Positions 26,730 to 35,644 of a stretch of 64,000 bases of DNA are shown in pieces. The DNA lies in the NCBI RefSeq assembly GCF_000763885.1, contig NZ_JRKO01000009.1:1-64000 (forward strand), given 5' to 3'. A program made the translations under genes and the position numbers. Positions within the stretch are counted from its first letter, which is position 1; each line of letters starts with the position of its first letter. A model generated the notes under the pieces. That model saw only the letters and a list, made by a program, of their open reading frames with translations. It was not told the DNA's origin and did no database searches. The stretch comes from Paracoccus versutus (GTDB lineage: Bacteria; Pseudomonadota; Alphaproteobacteria; Rhodobacterales; Rhodobacteraceae).

Positions 26730-28792
26730 CCGACAGGCCCTCGCCCGAGCGCAGCGACGCCCCCCTGAAACCCGCCGAACCCGTCCGCAAGCCCGCCGCC
26801 CGTGCCGTGCGGGCCGGGCTGCCGCTGATCTGGCTGGTGCCGATCGCGGCGCTGATCGTGACGCTGGGCGTGGGCTGGAACATGATCGCCGGGCGCGGCA
26901 CGCTGGTCTCGGTCGCCTTCAAGGACGCGACCGGGATCACGCCGGGCGAGACGGCGCTGAAATTCCGCGAGATCACCGTGGGCAAGGTCGAATCGGTGCG
27001 CTTCACCGAGGATCTGCAACAGGTTCTGGTGAACATGCGCGTGGACAAGGATCTGGCCCCCTATATCGACAGCGAATCGCAGTTCTGGATCGTGCGGCCC
27101 CAGGTCTCGGCCCAGGGCATCTCGCGGCTGGACACGGTGCTGACCGGCGCCTTCGTCGAGGGTTTCTGGGACGACAAGCCGGACGAGCCGCAGACCCACT
27201 TCCAGGGGCTCGACCGGCCGCCGCTGACCAGCTTCGGCGAAAAGGGCACCTGGATCGTGCTTGCGACCGAACGCTCGCGCGGCATGACCGAGGGCGCGCC
27301 GGTGATGTTCCGCGGGCTGCCGGTCGGGCAGATGCAGAACCTGCGCCTGTCCGAGGACGACGAAAGCGTGCTGGCCGACGTCTTCATCGCCGCGCCGCAT
27401 GACGCGCGGCTGACCACCAGCACGGTATTCTGGGACACCTCGGGCTTTTCGGTGTCGCTGGGGGCGCAGGGCCTGTCGCTGAACGTGAACTCGCTGGCCT
27501 CGGTGCTGCAGGGGGGTGCGGAATTCGCCACCCTGACCTCGGGCGGGCGGCCGGTCGAGGACGGCCATGTCTTCACCCTGCAGACCGACGAGGCGACGGC
27601 GCGCACCAACCTGTTCTCGGACGAGGCGCAGGCGTTGCGGCTGACCATGCGCATCGGCGAATCGGTCAAGGGGCTGGAGACCGGCGCCAATGTGCAGTTC
27701 ATGGGCCTGACCGTCGGCCGCGTCACCGACCTGGCCGCCCGCGTGATCGCCGATGACGAGGGGCGCGAGCATATCGAGCAAGAGGTGACGCTGGCCCTGA
27801 CCCCCGCCCGCCTGGGCCTGCCCGGCGACACCACGCCCGACCAGGCGCTGGATTTCCTGGCCGACCAGGTCCGGGCCGGCCTGCGGGCGCGGGTGGCCAG
27901 CGCCGGCTTCTTCGGCACCTCGCTGCAGGTCGAGCTGGTCGAGCTGCCCGATGCCGCGCCGGCCGAACTGGACCGCGCCGGCGATCCCTATCCGCTCATC
28001 CCCTCGGTCCCCGGCGAAATCTCCGATTTCACCGAGACGGCGCAGGGCTTCCTGACCCGCGTCGGCAACCTGCCGATCGAGGAGGCGCTGAAATCCGTCA
28101 CCGACATGATGAACAGCGTCACCGCCATCGCCAGCAGCGAGGACACCCGCGCCATCCCCGGCGCCCTGCGCGGCACGCTGGAGGATGCCCAGGCCGCCGC
28201 GGGCGAGATCCGGCAAGTCACCACCGAGCTGCGCGAATCCGGCGCCGTGGGCCAGCTGCGCCGCATGGTGGACGAGGCGGCGGCCGCGGCCGAGGCGGTC
28301 AAGCTCGCCGCCGCCGACGTGCCGGCCATGGTCGACCAGATCGACGCCGCCGCGGTCAAGATCGAGGCGGTGGACTATGCCGCCATCGGCACCGAGGCCG
28401 AGGGCATCCTCAGGGACGTGCGCGCGCTTCTGGGCACCGAGGATGCCGAGCGGCTGCCCAGGGATCTGTCCGAGACGCTGAAGGCCGCATCGGGCCTGCT
28501 CAACGACCTGCGCGACGGCAATGCCGCGGGCAGCCTGAACGATGCGCTCGCCTCGGCCAGCACGGCGGCGCAGGATGTCTCGGACGCGGCGAAACGCCTG
28601 CCGCAGCTTTCGGCGCGGCTCGAGGCGCTGGCGGCGCGGGCCGATGCGGTGATCGCCGCCTATGGCGACCGCTCGAGCTTCAACAACGAGACCATCAACC
28701 TGATGCGCGAGATGCGCCGCGCCGCCAACGCCTTCGGCAGCCTGGCGCGGACCATCGAACGCAACCCGCAAGCCTTCATCCTGGGACGATAA
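26726..28792 (+). CDS. pqiB: PqiB family MCE-domain protein (intermembrane lipid transport)
   Basis: A 688-residue protein anchored by one N-terminal transmembrane helix (LPLIWLVPIAALIVTLGVGW, about 32–51) with three MCE/MlaD domains in the periplasm. The repeats are recognisable at about residues 56–90 (ALKFREITVGKVESV), 170–205 (MFRGLPVGQM) and 298–340 (VQFMGLTVGRVTDL). In E. coli PqiB (546 aa), stacked MCE rings form a tube across the periplasm. The longer C-terminus here (about 420–688) is a predicted coiled coil rich in Ala/Glu/Asp, perhaps lengthening the needle. It overlaps pqiA2 (ATGA), and pqiC follows one base after the stop. Confidence 0.92.
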   Translation: MTDRPSPERSDAPLKPAEPVRKPAARAVRAGLPLIWLVPIAALIVTLGVGWNMIAGRGTLVSVAFKDATGITPGETALKFREITVGKVESVRFTEDLQQVLVNMRVDKDLAPYIDSESQFWIVRPQVSAQGISRLDTVLTGAFVEGFWDDKPDEPQTHFQGLDRPPLTSFGEKGTWIVLATERSRGMTEGAPVMFRGLPVGQMQNLRLSEDDESVLADVFIAAPHDARLTTSTVFWDTSGFSVSLGAQGLSLNVNSLASVLQGGAEFATLTSGGRPVEDGHVFTLQTDEATARTNLFSDEAQALRLTMRIGESVKGLETGANVQFMGLTVGRVTDLAARVIADDEGREHIEQEVTLALTPARLGLPGDTTPDQALDFLADQVRAGLRARVASAGFFGTSLQVELVELPDAAPAELDRAGDPYPLIPSVPGEISDFTETAQGFLTRVGNLPIEEALKSVTDMMNSVTAIASSEDTRAIPGALRGTLEDAQAAAGEIRQVTTELRESGAVGQLRRMVDEAAAAAEAVKLAAADVPAMVDQIDAAAVKIEAVDYAAIGTEAEGILRDVRALLGTEDAERLPRDLSETLKAASGLLNDLRDGNAAGSLNDALASASTAAQDVSDAAKRLPQLSARLEALAARADAVIAAYGDRSSFNNETINLMREMRRAANAFGSLARTIERNPQAFILGR

Positions 28793-28793
28793 G

Positions 28794-29444
28794 ATGCGCC
28801 TGATCCTTGCCTCCGCCGCCTGCCTCGCCCTGCTCGGCGCCTGCTCGAACGGCGAAAAGACCGCGCGCTACCTGATCGACCCGCCCACGACGGGCGAACG
28901 GGTGCCCGACCGGCTGGGCACGGCCGAGTTGAAGGACGTGTCGCTGCCCGAATATGCCGCGGGCGACGAGGTCAGCTGGCAGAGCGGCGACGGCGCCGTG
29001 CGCTCGAACACCAGGCAGCTCTGGGCGGACAACCCGCAACGCGCCTTCACCCTGGCGCTGGCGCGCAGCATCTCGGACCTCTCGGGCGCCACGGTGATCG
29101 CCGAGCCCTGGCCGCTGGCCGAACCGCCCCGGCGCCGGCTGGAGGTGCGAGTCGAAAAGGCGCTGGCGCAGGCCGACGGCAGCTATCGCCTGTCCGGGCG
29201 CTATTTCGTCGCCGACGAGGGCGCGGGCGGCGCCAACCAGGCGCGCGGCTTCGACATCTCCGTGCCGCTCGCCGACCAAGGCCCCGCCGCCATCGCCCAC
29301 GCGCAATCCCAGGCCATCGCCCGGCTTGCCCGCCAGATCGCCACGCTTTCCGGGCCGGGCCGGTCGATCCGCACCAGCACCGCGCCGATGCCGCGCATGG
29401 ACGACATCTTCTCGCAGCCGCTGCCGCCGCTGGAAGGCAGCTGA
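28794..29444 (+). CDS. pqiC: PqiC family outer-membrane lipoprotein
   Basis: A 216-residue lipoprotein of the ABC-type transport auxiliary component family. The lipobox LALLGACSN puts the lipidated Cys at about residue 17. The mature domain begins ARYLIDPPTTGERVPDR, the usual start of the PqiC fold, and includes RRRLEVRVEKALAQADGSYR-like strands. PqiC docks the PqiB tube at the outer membrane. It is the last gene of the pqi operon; a motif recurrent in this window and a strong hairpin follow. Confidence 0.88.
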   Translation: MRLILASAACLALLGACSNGEKTARYLIDPPTTGERVPDRLGTAELKDVSLPEYAAGDEVSWQSGDGAVRSNTRQLWADNPQRAFTLALARSISDLSGATVIAEPWPLAEPPRRRLEVRVEKALAQADGSYRLSGRYFVADEGAGGANQARGFDISVPLADQGPAAIAHAQSQAIARLARQIATLSGPGRSIRTSTAPMPRMDDIFSQPLPPLEGS

Positions 29445-29450
29445 GCCGGC

Positions 29451-29473
29451 TTTCTCCGTTTTCCAAATACTCC
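29451..29473. repeat. Recurrent intergenic motif, copy 2
   Basis: TTTCTCCGTTTTCCAAATAC followed by TCC, just after the pqiC stop. It is close to the copies at 1791–1812 and 61372–61392 and the inverted copy at 61338–61358. All copies are intergenic. Confidence 0.6.
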
Positions 29474-29480
29474 GGGGGAA

Positions 29481-29515
29481 CGCCTTGCGTGCCCCATCAA
29501 GGGGCGCGCAAGGCG
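29481..29515. terminator. Strong bidirectional hairpin between pqiC and the flavin reductase gene
   Basis: A 15-base-pair stem, CGCCTTGCGTGCCCC pairing with GGGGCGCGCAAGGCG (one G·T position), around an ATCAA loop. A second small hairpin (GGGGGC AGA GCCCCC) follows. The genes on both sides converge here. No long T-run is present, so termination is inferred from position and stem strength. Confidence 0.55.
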
Positions 29516-29533
29516 TGGGGGCAGAGCCCCCCG

Positions 29534-30094
<561 letters not shown>

Positions 30095-30139
30095 TCATCT
30101 GCGGGACATGGCCAGAACAGCTCCGGCCTTTTCCCCTTC

Positions 30140-30961
30140 TTAGTCGGCAGGCGGCGGGGCATCAAGCGGACCGCCCGGCAGGACCATCCGCGGGGTCATG
30201 GCCGCGATCATCTGGCCGTGCAGGGCGGGCGGCGCCACCACCAGCCCGTCGGTCAGCGGCCGCGCCGCGTTGAAGCGCATCGGCGCGCCGGACAGGTCGC
30301 TGGCCACGCAGCCGGCGCGGGCAGCGATCAGGCTGCCGGCGGCCACGTCCCATTCCCAGGCCGGGCGGGTGGACAGCGTGGCGTCGAACTGCCCGTCCGC
30401 CACCAGGCACAGCCGCCAGGCCAGCGAGGGGCGGAAGCTGCGCTTGACCGGCGGCGCCACGCCGCGCCAATGCACCGGGTCGAGGCTCGGCTTGCCGGTC
30501 AGCACCCGCGCGCCCTCGAACCCCTGCGCCGAAGGCGCGATGGGCTTGCCGTCGCGCAGCGCCGGCCCGTCGGCCGCGGCGGCATAGGTCGTGCGCTGCG
30601 CCGGCAGATGCACCACGCCCGCCACCACCCGGTCGCCGCGGGTGATCGCCAGCGCATGGGAAAAGCCCACCTGCCCGTCGATAAAGGCGCGGGTGCCGTC
30701 AATCGGGTCGATGATGAAGCAATGCTCGGCCTCAAGCCGCGCCGGATCGTCGGCGCTTTCCTCGCTCAGCCAGCCGTAATCGGGACGGGCCGTGCGCAGC
30801 AGGCGCTCCAGATGCGCGTTGACGGCCAGGTCGGCCTCTGTCACCGGGCCGGCGCCGCCGGCCTTGTCCCAGACCCGCGGCTCGCGCCGCCAATAGCGCA
30901 GCGCGATCTCGCCCGCCTCATGCGCGGCCTGCTCCAGAAGCGCAAGGTCACTCGCCGGCAA
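30140..30961 (-). CDS. Inositol monophosphatase-family phosphatase, CysQ-like
   Basis: A 273-residue Mg-dependent phosphatase. Family motifs in order: GPVTEADLAVN, WLSEES, the metal-binding IDPIDGTRAFIDG (about residues 83–95) and WEWDVAAGSLIA (about 205). CysQ enzymes hydrolyse 3'(2'),5'-bisphosphate nucleotides formed in sulfate assimilation; inositol-phosphate or histidinol-phosphate activity is also possible, since these share motifs. The only workable start is TTG at 30961, because an in-frame TGA lies two codons upstream; AAGGGA stands seven bases before it. The gene overlaps the end of the PmbA-like gene by 14 bases, so it is probably co-transcribed with it. Confidence 0.85.
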   Translation of the reverse strand: MPASDLALLEQAAHEAGEIALRYWRREPRVWDKAGGAGPVTEADLAVNAHLERLLRTARPDYGWLSEESADDPARLEAEHCFIIDPIDGTRAFIDGQVGFSHALAITRGDRVVAGVVHLPAQRTTYAAAADGPALRDGKPIAPSAQGFEGARVLTGKPSLDPVHWRGVAPPVKRSFRPSLAWRLCLVADGQFDATLSTRPAWEWDVAAGSLIAARAGCVASDLSGAPMRFNAARPLTDGLVVAPPALHGQMIAAMTPRMVLPGGPLDAPPPAD

Positions 30962-32300
30962 CGGTCATCCCTTCGACCAACAGGCTGGGCACGCGCATCG
31001 CCCGCCAGTCGGGCAGGTCGCAGGCGGCGGTCAGGCGCAGCAGCATGTCGCGCAGGTTGCCGGCGATGGTGCATTCGTTGACGGCATAGGCGATCTCGCC
31101 GTTCTCGACCCAGAAGCCGCCGGCGCCGCGCGAATAATCCCCGGTGGTGCTGTTGATCGAGGCGCCCAGCATCGAGGTCACGACCAGCCCGCGCCCCATC
31201 TGGCGGATCAGCTCGTCCCGCGTTTTGTCGCCCGCGGTCAGCTCCAGGTTGGTCACGCCGGGCGAGGGCGGGCTGCCCGCGCCGCGCATGGCATTGGCGG
31301 TCGAGTCCATGCCCAGCTTGCGCGCCGTGGCCAGGTCCAGCGTCCAGCCCTGCAAGACGCCGTCGGCCACGATCAGCCGCGGCGCGGTCGCCAGCCCCTC
31401 GCCGTCGAACAGGCGCGAGGAGCCATAGCGCGGCCGGTGCGGATCCTCGCGCAGGTCGAACCCCCTGGGCAGCACCTGTTCCCCCAGCGCATCGCGCAGC
31501 CAGCTGGCGCCGCGCGCGACCGAGGCGCCGTTCACCGCCGCGACCAGATGGCCGATCAGCCCCGAGGCGACGCGCTCGTCATAGAGGATCGGGAAGGCGC
31601 CGGTGGGCGGCTTGCGCGCGCCGCGCCGGGCGACGGTGCGCTCTCCGGCAAGCCGGCCGATCTCTTCGGGCGCGGGCAGGTCGGTGGCGTGGACGCGGCT
31701 TTCGCCGGCCCAGTCGCGCTCCATCCCCAGCCCCTCGCCGGTGATGGCGACGGCGGACAGGCTGTGGCCGCTGCGCCCGTAGCCGGCCGAGAAACCGTTG
31801 CTCGCCGCCAGCCACATGTGGCGCTGCGAATGGCTGGCGCCGGCAGATTCGATCGTCGAGACGCCCTCGACCGCCAGCGCCGCCGCCTCGGCGCGCAGAG
31901 CCAGATCCTGCAAATGCTCGGGCGTGGGCTCGGCATCGTGGTCGTAAAGATCCAGCCGGGTGCTGTCGATGTCGCGGGCCAGCTGCTCGGGCTCGGCCAG
32001 GCCCAGCGTGTCGTCGACCGGCGCCTCGCGCGCCATGGCGACGGCGCGGGCCGCCATTTCCTCGATGGTCCGGGCCGAGCGGTCCGAGGCCGAGACGCAG
32101 GCCTGCCGCCCGCCGACCAGCACGCGCAGCCCGATCTCGACCCCCTCGGCACGCTCGGCATGTTCCAGGTGCCCGGCGCGCACATCGACCGAGACGGCGG
32201 CCGCCTCCAGCGCCACGGCATCGGCCTGGTCGGCACCCGCCTTGCGTGCCGCCGCCAGAAGCTGCTGCGCCAAAGCCTCGAGTCGATGGTATTCGGACAT
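30948..32300 (-). CDS. TldD/PmbA family metalloprotease subunit (PmbA/TldE type)
   Basis: A 450-residue protein, the same length as E. coli PmbA. It shows the N-terminal family region (AGADQADAVALEAAAVSVDV and AERAEGVEIGLRVLVGGRQA), a central VSTIESAGASHSQRHMWLAA-like block and the C-terminal signature GDYSRGAGGFWVENGEIAYA. The HExxxH zinc motif of TldD is absent, so this is the non-catalytic TldE/PmbA partner; a tldD gene is expected elsewhere. TldD/E degrades unfolded peptides and processes some peptide precursors. The ATG at 32300 is supported by AAGGTGA. The gene ends inside the start of the CysQ-like gene. Confidence 0.92.
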   Translation of the reverse strand: MSEYHRLEALAQQLLAAARKAGADQADAVALEAAAVSVDVRAGHLEHAERAEGVEIGLRVLVGGRQACVSASDRSARTIEEMAARAVAMAREAPVDDTLGLAEPEQLARDIDSTRLDLYDHDAEPTPEHLQDLALRAEAAALAVEGVSTIESAGASHSQRHMWLAASNGFSAGYGRSGHSLSAVAITGEGLGMERDWAGESRVHATDLPAPEEIGRLAGERTVARRGARKPPTGAFPILYDERVASGLIGHLVAAVNGASVARGASWLRDALGEQVLPRGFDLREDPHRPRYGSSRLFDGEGLATAPRLIVADGVLQGWTLDLATARKLGMDSTANAMRGAGSPPSPGVTNLELTAGDKTRDELIRQMGRGLVVTSMLGASINSTTGDYSRGAGGFWVENGEIAYAVNECTIAGNLRDMLLRLTAACDLPDWRAMRVPSLLVEGMTVAGE

Positions 32301-32397
32301 GCGGTTCACCTTGGAATGGGACACGGGGGCCGTGGCACCAACGCCCGGCCCCCGCGATGCGATCCGTCAGGGCGCCGGGCGCCGCGCCCCGGAGGGG

Positions 32398-33966
32398 TTA
32401 CTTGATCTGCTGGCCGTTGGCAAAGATCGAGCCGTCTTCCTTGAACTCGAGCCTGGTTTCCAGCTTGTCCTCGCCCTCGGCGACCGGCTTGGCGAACATG
32501 GCCATCATCATCCGCACGCCCATGATCTGGTCCTCGGGGATCAGGCCCATGGCGCCCAGCTTGTCGATCAACCCGTTCACGCCCTCGTAGCGGGCATGGA
32601 CCTCGCCCACGGGGGTGGTCATGTCGCCGCTTTCCGGGGCTTTCAGCGCGCCCTCGGCATTCACCTTGGCGCCAAGCGCGTTCAGCGCGAACTGGTTGAT
32701 CGCGACCTCGACCGGCTCGAAGGGCTGCGGGTCGGCCTCCGCCGCCTCCATGCCCTCGGCGCCGTCCGCGGTCCCGTCGGCCTCGGCTTCGGCCTCGTCC
32801 GAGGCGGGCGCCATGCTGGCCGGGTCGAAGATGTCCTTTGTCACCTTCATCTGCCCGGTCACGTCGATGTCCAGCGAGGCCGGGTCGCGCGGCAGCTGGC
32901 CCTGTGCGTCGAACAGGTTCCAGATCGCATCGCCCAGCGTCAGCCCGGCCAGCGAATAGGCGAACTTGAAGGGCTGCGCCTGCTCCGACTGCATCACCGG
33001 CATCTGCATGTCGAAGCTGCCGCTTTCGATGGCGTAGTTGATCGGGAAGGGCATGTCGCTGCTGGTCAGCTCGAAGCTGCCGGCATCCGAGCCGGCCTGG
33101 TAGGTCATGCCGTCCTGCGACAGGCCGAAGCTCAGCTCGAAGCCCTTGCCGTCGTATTTGCCTGCGCCGCTGGTCTCCTGGCCGTCCTCGTCGGTGCCGG
33201 CAAAGTCGAAGCTGACGGCCATGGCGCCGGCCTTCAGCACGCCGTCCATGGCAAGCCCGGCCTTCAGCGCGGCGTTCATGTCCTCTTCGATCTTCGTGCC
33301 GTCGGGCACCGCCATCTCGCCCGAGGTCTCGGCACCGTCGATGCTGCCCTCGAACTTGACCTTGTCGTCCTCTTCCGAGGTCACGTCGCCACTGAAGGTG
33401 ATCCGGCCCGACTTCATCGCATAGTCGTATTTCGCCGGCGATCCGGCGACGATATGGAAGGTGCCGGTCGAATCCGCCACGCCCACCTTGATCGGCAGCG
33501 GGGTTTCCTTGTCGCCGCTCTTGATCGTGGTCAGGGCGAAATCCATCGTCGGATAGTCGAATTCATGCGTCATGTCCTCGGGCGCGCCCGAGGTGACGAT
33601 GACGTTGCCGGGAATATCCAGGGTAAAGGGCACGCTATAGCTTTGCCCGTCGGGATCGGTGCCATGCGCCTCGCCGGTCATCTGGTCGGCAAAGACGGTC
33701 CTGACCGTGCCGTCGCCGCTTTCGCTCAGCGTGATCCGGGCAACGCTGAAGTCGACCTGGCTTTCGGGCATGCCCCCGTTGATGACGACATCGCTGAGCG
33801 TCAGCGTGTCGCCGGCCTTGTCGCGATTGCCCTCGGTCACGCTGTAGCCGAGCGATTGGTAATAATCGACCCAGGACTGCCACACCTGTTCCGAAGTCAC
33901 ATCGGCAAGCGCCGGGGCAGCCATCGCGGCCAGCGCCAGGGCCGAGCTTGTCAGTCGCAGGTTCAT
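32398..33966 (-). CDS. DUF2125 domain protein, secreted, unknown function
   Basis: A 522-residue secreted acidic protein. A signal peptide (MNLRLTSSALALAAMAAPALA) precedes a long beta-rich region with repeating strands (GRITFSGDVTSEEDDKVKFE; SFDFAGTDEDGQETSGAGKY), as in DUF2125 proteins of Rhodobacterales. An Ala/Glu/Asp-rich insert lies near residues 385–410. The C-terminal DKLGAMGLIPEDQIMGVRMM is a conserved helix. The ATG at 33966 starts at the signal peptide and has AAGGTG upstream. The function is unknown; the repeated amphipathic strands suggest a periplasmic lipid- or membrane-associated protein. It is 97 bases upstream of the PmbA-like gene. Confidence 0.8.
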   Translation of the reverse strand: MNLRLTSSALALAAMAAPALADVTSEQVWQSWVDYYQSLGYSVTEGNRDKAGDTLTLSDVVINGGMPESQVDFSVARITLSESGDGTVRTVFADQMTGEAHGTDPDGQSYSVPFTLDIPGNVIVTSGAPEDMTHEFDYPTMDFALTTIKSGDKETPLPIKVGVADSTGTFHIVAGSPAKYDYAMKSGRITFSGDVTSEEDDKVKFEGSIDGAETSGEMAVPDGTKIEEDMNAALKAGLAMDGVLKAGAMAVSFDFAGTDEDGQETSGAGKYDGKGFELSFGLSQDGMTYQAGSDAGSFELTSSDMPFPINYAIESGSFDMQMPVMQSEQAQPFKFAYSLAGLTLGDAIWNLFDAQGQLPRDPASLDIDVTGQMKVTKDIFDPASMAPASDEAEAEADGTADGAEGMEAAEADPQPFEPVEVAINQFALNALGAKVNAEGALKAPESGDMTTPVGEVHARYEGVNGLIDKLGAMGLIPEDQIMGVRMMMAMFAKPVAEGEDKLETRLEFKEDGSIFANGQQIK

Positions 33967-34052
33967 TTCATAACACCTTTTCGGCGAGAATTGCATAAGA
34001 AACACCGATCCGGCTTTTGCCACAGCCAGCGCGCGGGTCCAAGGAGGGAATG

Positions 34053-34670
34053 ATGATCACCAGGGAAATCGTCGGCGGGATCGGCCGCATCACCATCGCG
34101 CGCCCGGCCAAGGCCAATTCGCTGACCGGCGCCATGCTGGCCGAGCTGACCGCCGCTTTCGACGCCCTGGCCGCCGAGCCCGCGCTGCGCGCCGTGATCC
34201 TGACCGGCGAAGGCCCGGTGTTTTCCGCCGGGGCCGACCTGGACGAGGCCCGCGCCGGGCTGGCCCTGTCCCCGCAATGGGAGCGGCTGTCGTCCCGCGT
34301 CGCCTCGATGCCCTGCCTGACCATCGCCGCGCTGAACGGCACCGCGGCGGGCGGCGCCCTGGGCATGGTGCTGGCCTGCGACCTGCGGCTGGCAGTGCCG
34401 GGGGCGAAGATCTTCTATCCGGTCATGCGCCTGGGCTTCCTGCCCCAGCCCAGCGACCCCTTGCGCCTGCGCGCGCTGGTCGGGCCGTCGCGGGCCAAGA
34501 TGATCCTGATGGCCGGCCAGAAGATCCCGGCCGAAGAGGCGCTGGCCTGGGGCCTGATCGACCGGCTGGTCGCGCCCGAGGCGCTGCTGGACGAGGCCGC
34601 GGCGCTGGCCGCCGATGCCTGCGCCGCCGACGCCGCCCATGTCGCCGCGATCAAGCGGATGCTGGATTGA
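34053..34670 (+). CDS. Enoyl-CoA hydratase/isomerase (crotonase) family protein, atypical
   Basis: A 205-residue crotonase-fold protein, shorter than the usual 250–290. The N-terminal crotonase features are present: TIARPAKANSLTGAMLAEL, the first oxyanion-hole segment FSAGADLDEA, and NGTAAGGALGMVLACDLRLA for the second. The two catalytic glutamates of hydratases are missing: the first position reads FYPVMRLGFLP, and the second has QPSDPLRLR in place of the usual glycine-rich segment. The C-terminal trimerisation helix is also cut short. It may be an isomerase, hydrolase or decarboxylase variant. ATG at 34053 has AAGGAGG five bases before it; ATG at 34050 is an alternative. Confidence 0.82.
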   Translation: MITREIVGGIGRITIARPAKANSLTGAMLAELTAAFDALAAEPALRAVILTGEGPVFSAGADLDEARAGLALSPQWERLSSRVASMPCLTIAALNGTAAGGALGMVLACDLRLAVPGAKIFYPVMRLGFLPQPSDPLRLRALVGPSRAKMILMAGQKIPAEEALAWGLIDRLVAPEALLDEAAALAADACAADAAHVAAIKRMLD

Positions 34671-34710
34671 CCGCGCCCGGCCGGGGTTCAGCGCCCGGCC
34701 GCGGCCTTTC

Positions 34711-34725
34711 GTGACGTTGCGTCAC
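34711..34725. promoter_or_regulatory. Small dyad between convergent genes
   Basis: GTGACG TTG CGTCAC, a perfect six-base dyad lying between the ends of the crotonase-family and DUF2853 genes. It could form a short hairpin or be a protein site. Just before it, GCGCCCGGCCG occurs twice. Confidence 0.25.
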
Positions 34726-34730
34726 CGCCG

Positions 34731-35072
34731 TCAGGCATAGGCCGCCTGTTTGCCGAAATGCGTGCAGAGCATGTAATAGACCACCGCGCGATACTTGTTG
34801 CGGTTGGAGCTGCCGTATTTCGCGATCACCTCGTCGATGGCGGCGGAAAGCTCGGGGCCTTCGGGCAGGCCCAGCTTTTTCACCAGGTAGTTGGTCCTGA
34901 TGCGCTCCAGCTCGGCCTTGTCCGATCCGGCCACGGTTTCCCCGTCGGCGTTGTAGATCGAAGGCCCGCAGCCGATGACCACCTTGGCCAGCAGGTCCAT
35001 GTCGGGCGCGACGCCCAGCTTGTCCTGCATGTCGGCGGCGTATTTGGCGATCAGATCGTCGCGCTTGCTCAT
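34731..35072 (-). CDS. DUF2853 family protein
   Basis: A 113-residue cytoplasmic protein matching DUF2853 throughout: MSKRDDLIAKYAADMQDKLG, VIGCGPSIYNADGETVAGSD and the C-terminal NRNKYRAVVYYMLCTHFGKQ. Structures in this family are small helical bundles; no function is known. The ATG at 35072 is supported by AAGGGGGA. It is convergent with the crotonase-family gene and 79 bases upstream of nothing on its own strand other than the HIT gene end at 35152, so it is probably monocistronic. Confidence 0.85.
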   Translation of the reverse strand: MSKRDDLIAKYAADMQDKLGVAPDMDLLAKVVIGCGPSIYNADGETVAGSDKAELERIRTNYLVKKLGLPEGPELSAAIDEVIAKYGSSNRNKYRAVVYYMLCTHFGKQAAYA

Positions 35073-35151
35073 GCGCTGTCCCCCTTCGGATTGGTCCATC
35101 CCAGGGGAAAGCCTAGCGCCGGCCTAATAAATATCAACCAAAACCGCGCGT

Positions 35152-35586
35152 TCAGCCGTCGAAGGCCGGGGCCAGCGCCTGGACAATGCGCGCACCCTCG
35201 TCGGCCGGCAGCTGCGGCGGGGCCGCGAAGCTGCCAATGCCGTCCTTCAGATAGGCCTGCGAGGACACGTCATGCACATGGTGCATCGGCACGACATGCG
35301 CATGGGCATGGGCGACATGGATGCCGGTATAGAACAGCGCCACCCGCTCGACCGCGTAAAGCGCCTTCATCTGCCGGGCCAGGCGCTGCGCGCAGCCGGT
35401 GATGCGGGTGGCCAGATCCTCGGGAAGATCCTCGAACCAGGGATAATGCCGCTTGGGGATGACCAGGCAATGGCCGGGACGGATGGGATGCAGGTCCAGG
35501 AAGGCCAGGATATGCTCGTCCTCATGGACCCGGTGCGCGGGCAATTCGCCGCGCGCGATGCGGCAGAACAGGCAATCGTCGGACAT
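35152..35586 (-). CDS. HIT family nucleotide hydrolase/transferase
   Basis: A 144-residue protein with the histidine triad H93-A-H95-A-H97-V-V in HVAHAHAHVVPM, the central residue acting as nucleophile on nucleotide alpha-phosphates. The N-terminal CLFCRIARGELPAHRV carries the Cys pair seen in many bacterial HIT proteins, and LDLHPIRPGHCLVIPKRH is the typical second motif. Likely substrates are AMP-linked compounds (Hint/Fhit-like). The ATG at 35586 is clear. It is 58 bases downstream of ahcY on the same strand, so read-through from ahcY is possible. Confidence 0.93.
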   Translation of the reverse strand: MSDDCLFCRIARGELPAHRVHEDEHILAFLDLHPIRPGHCLVIPKRHYPWFEDLPEDLATRITGCAQRLARQMKALYAVERVALFYTGIHVAHAHAHVVPMHHVHDVSSQAYLKDGIGSFAAPPQLPADEGARIVQALAPAFDG

Positions 35587-35644
35587 CTGGCGCCCCCTCC
35601 TCCACGATATGCGGCGCGGCCCCGGCGGGACCGCGCCCGCGCGT

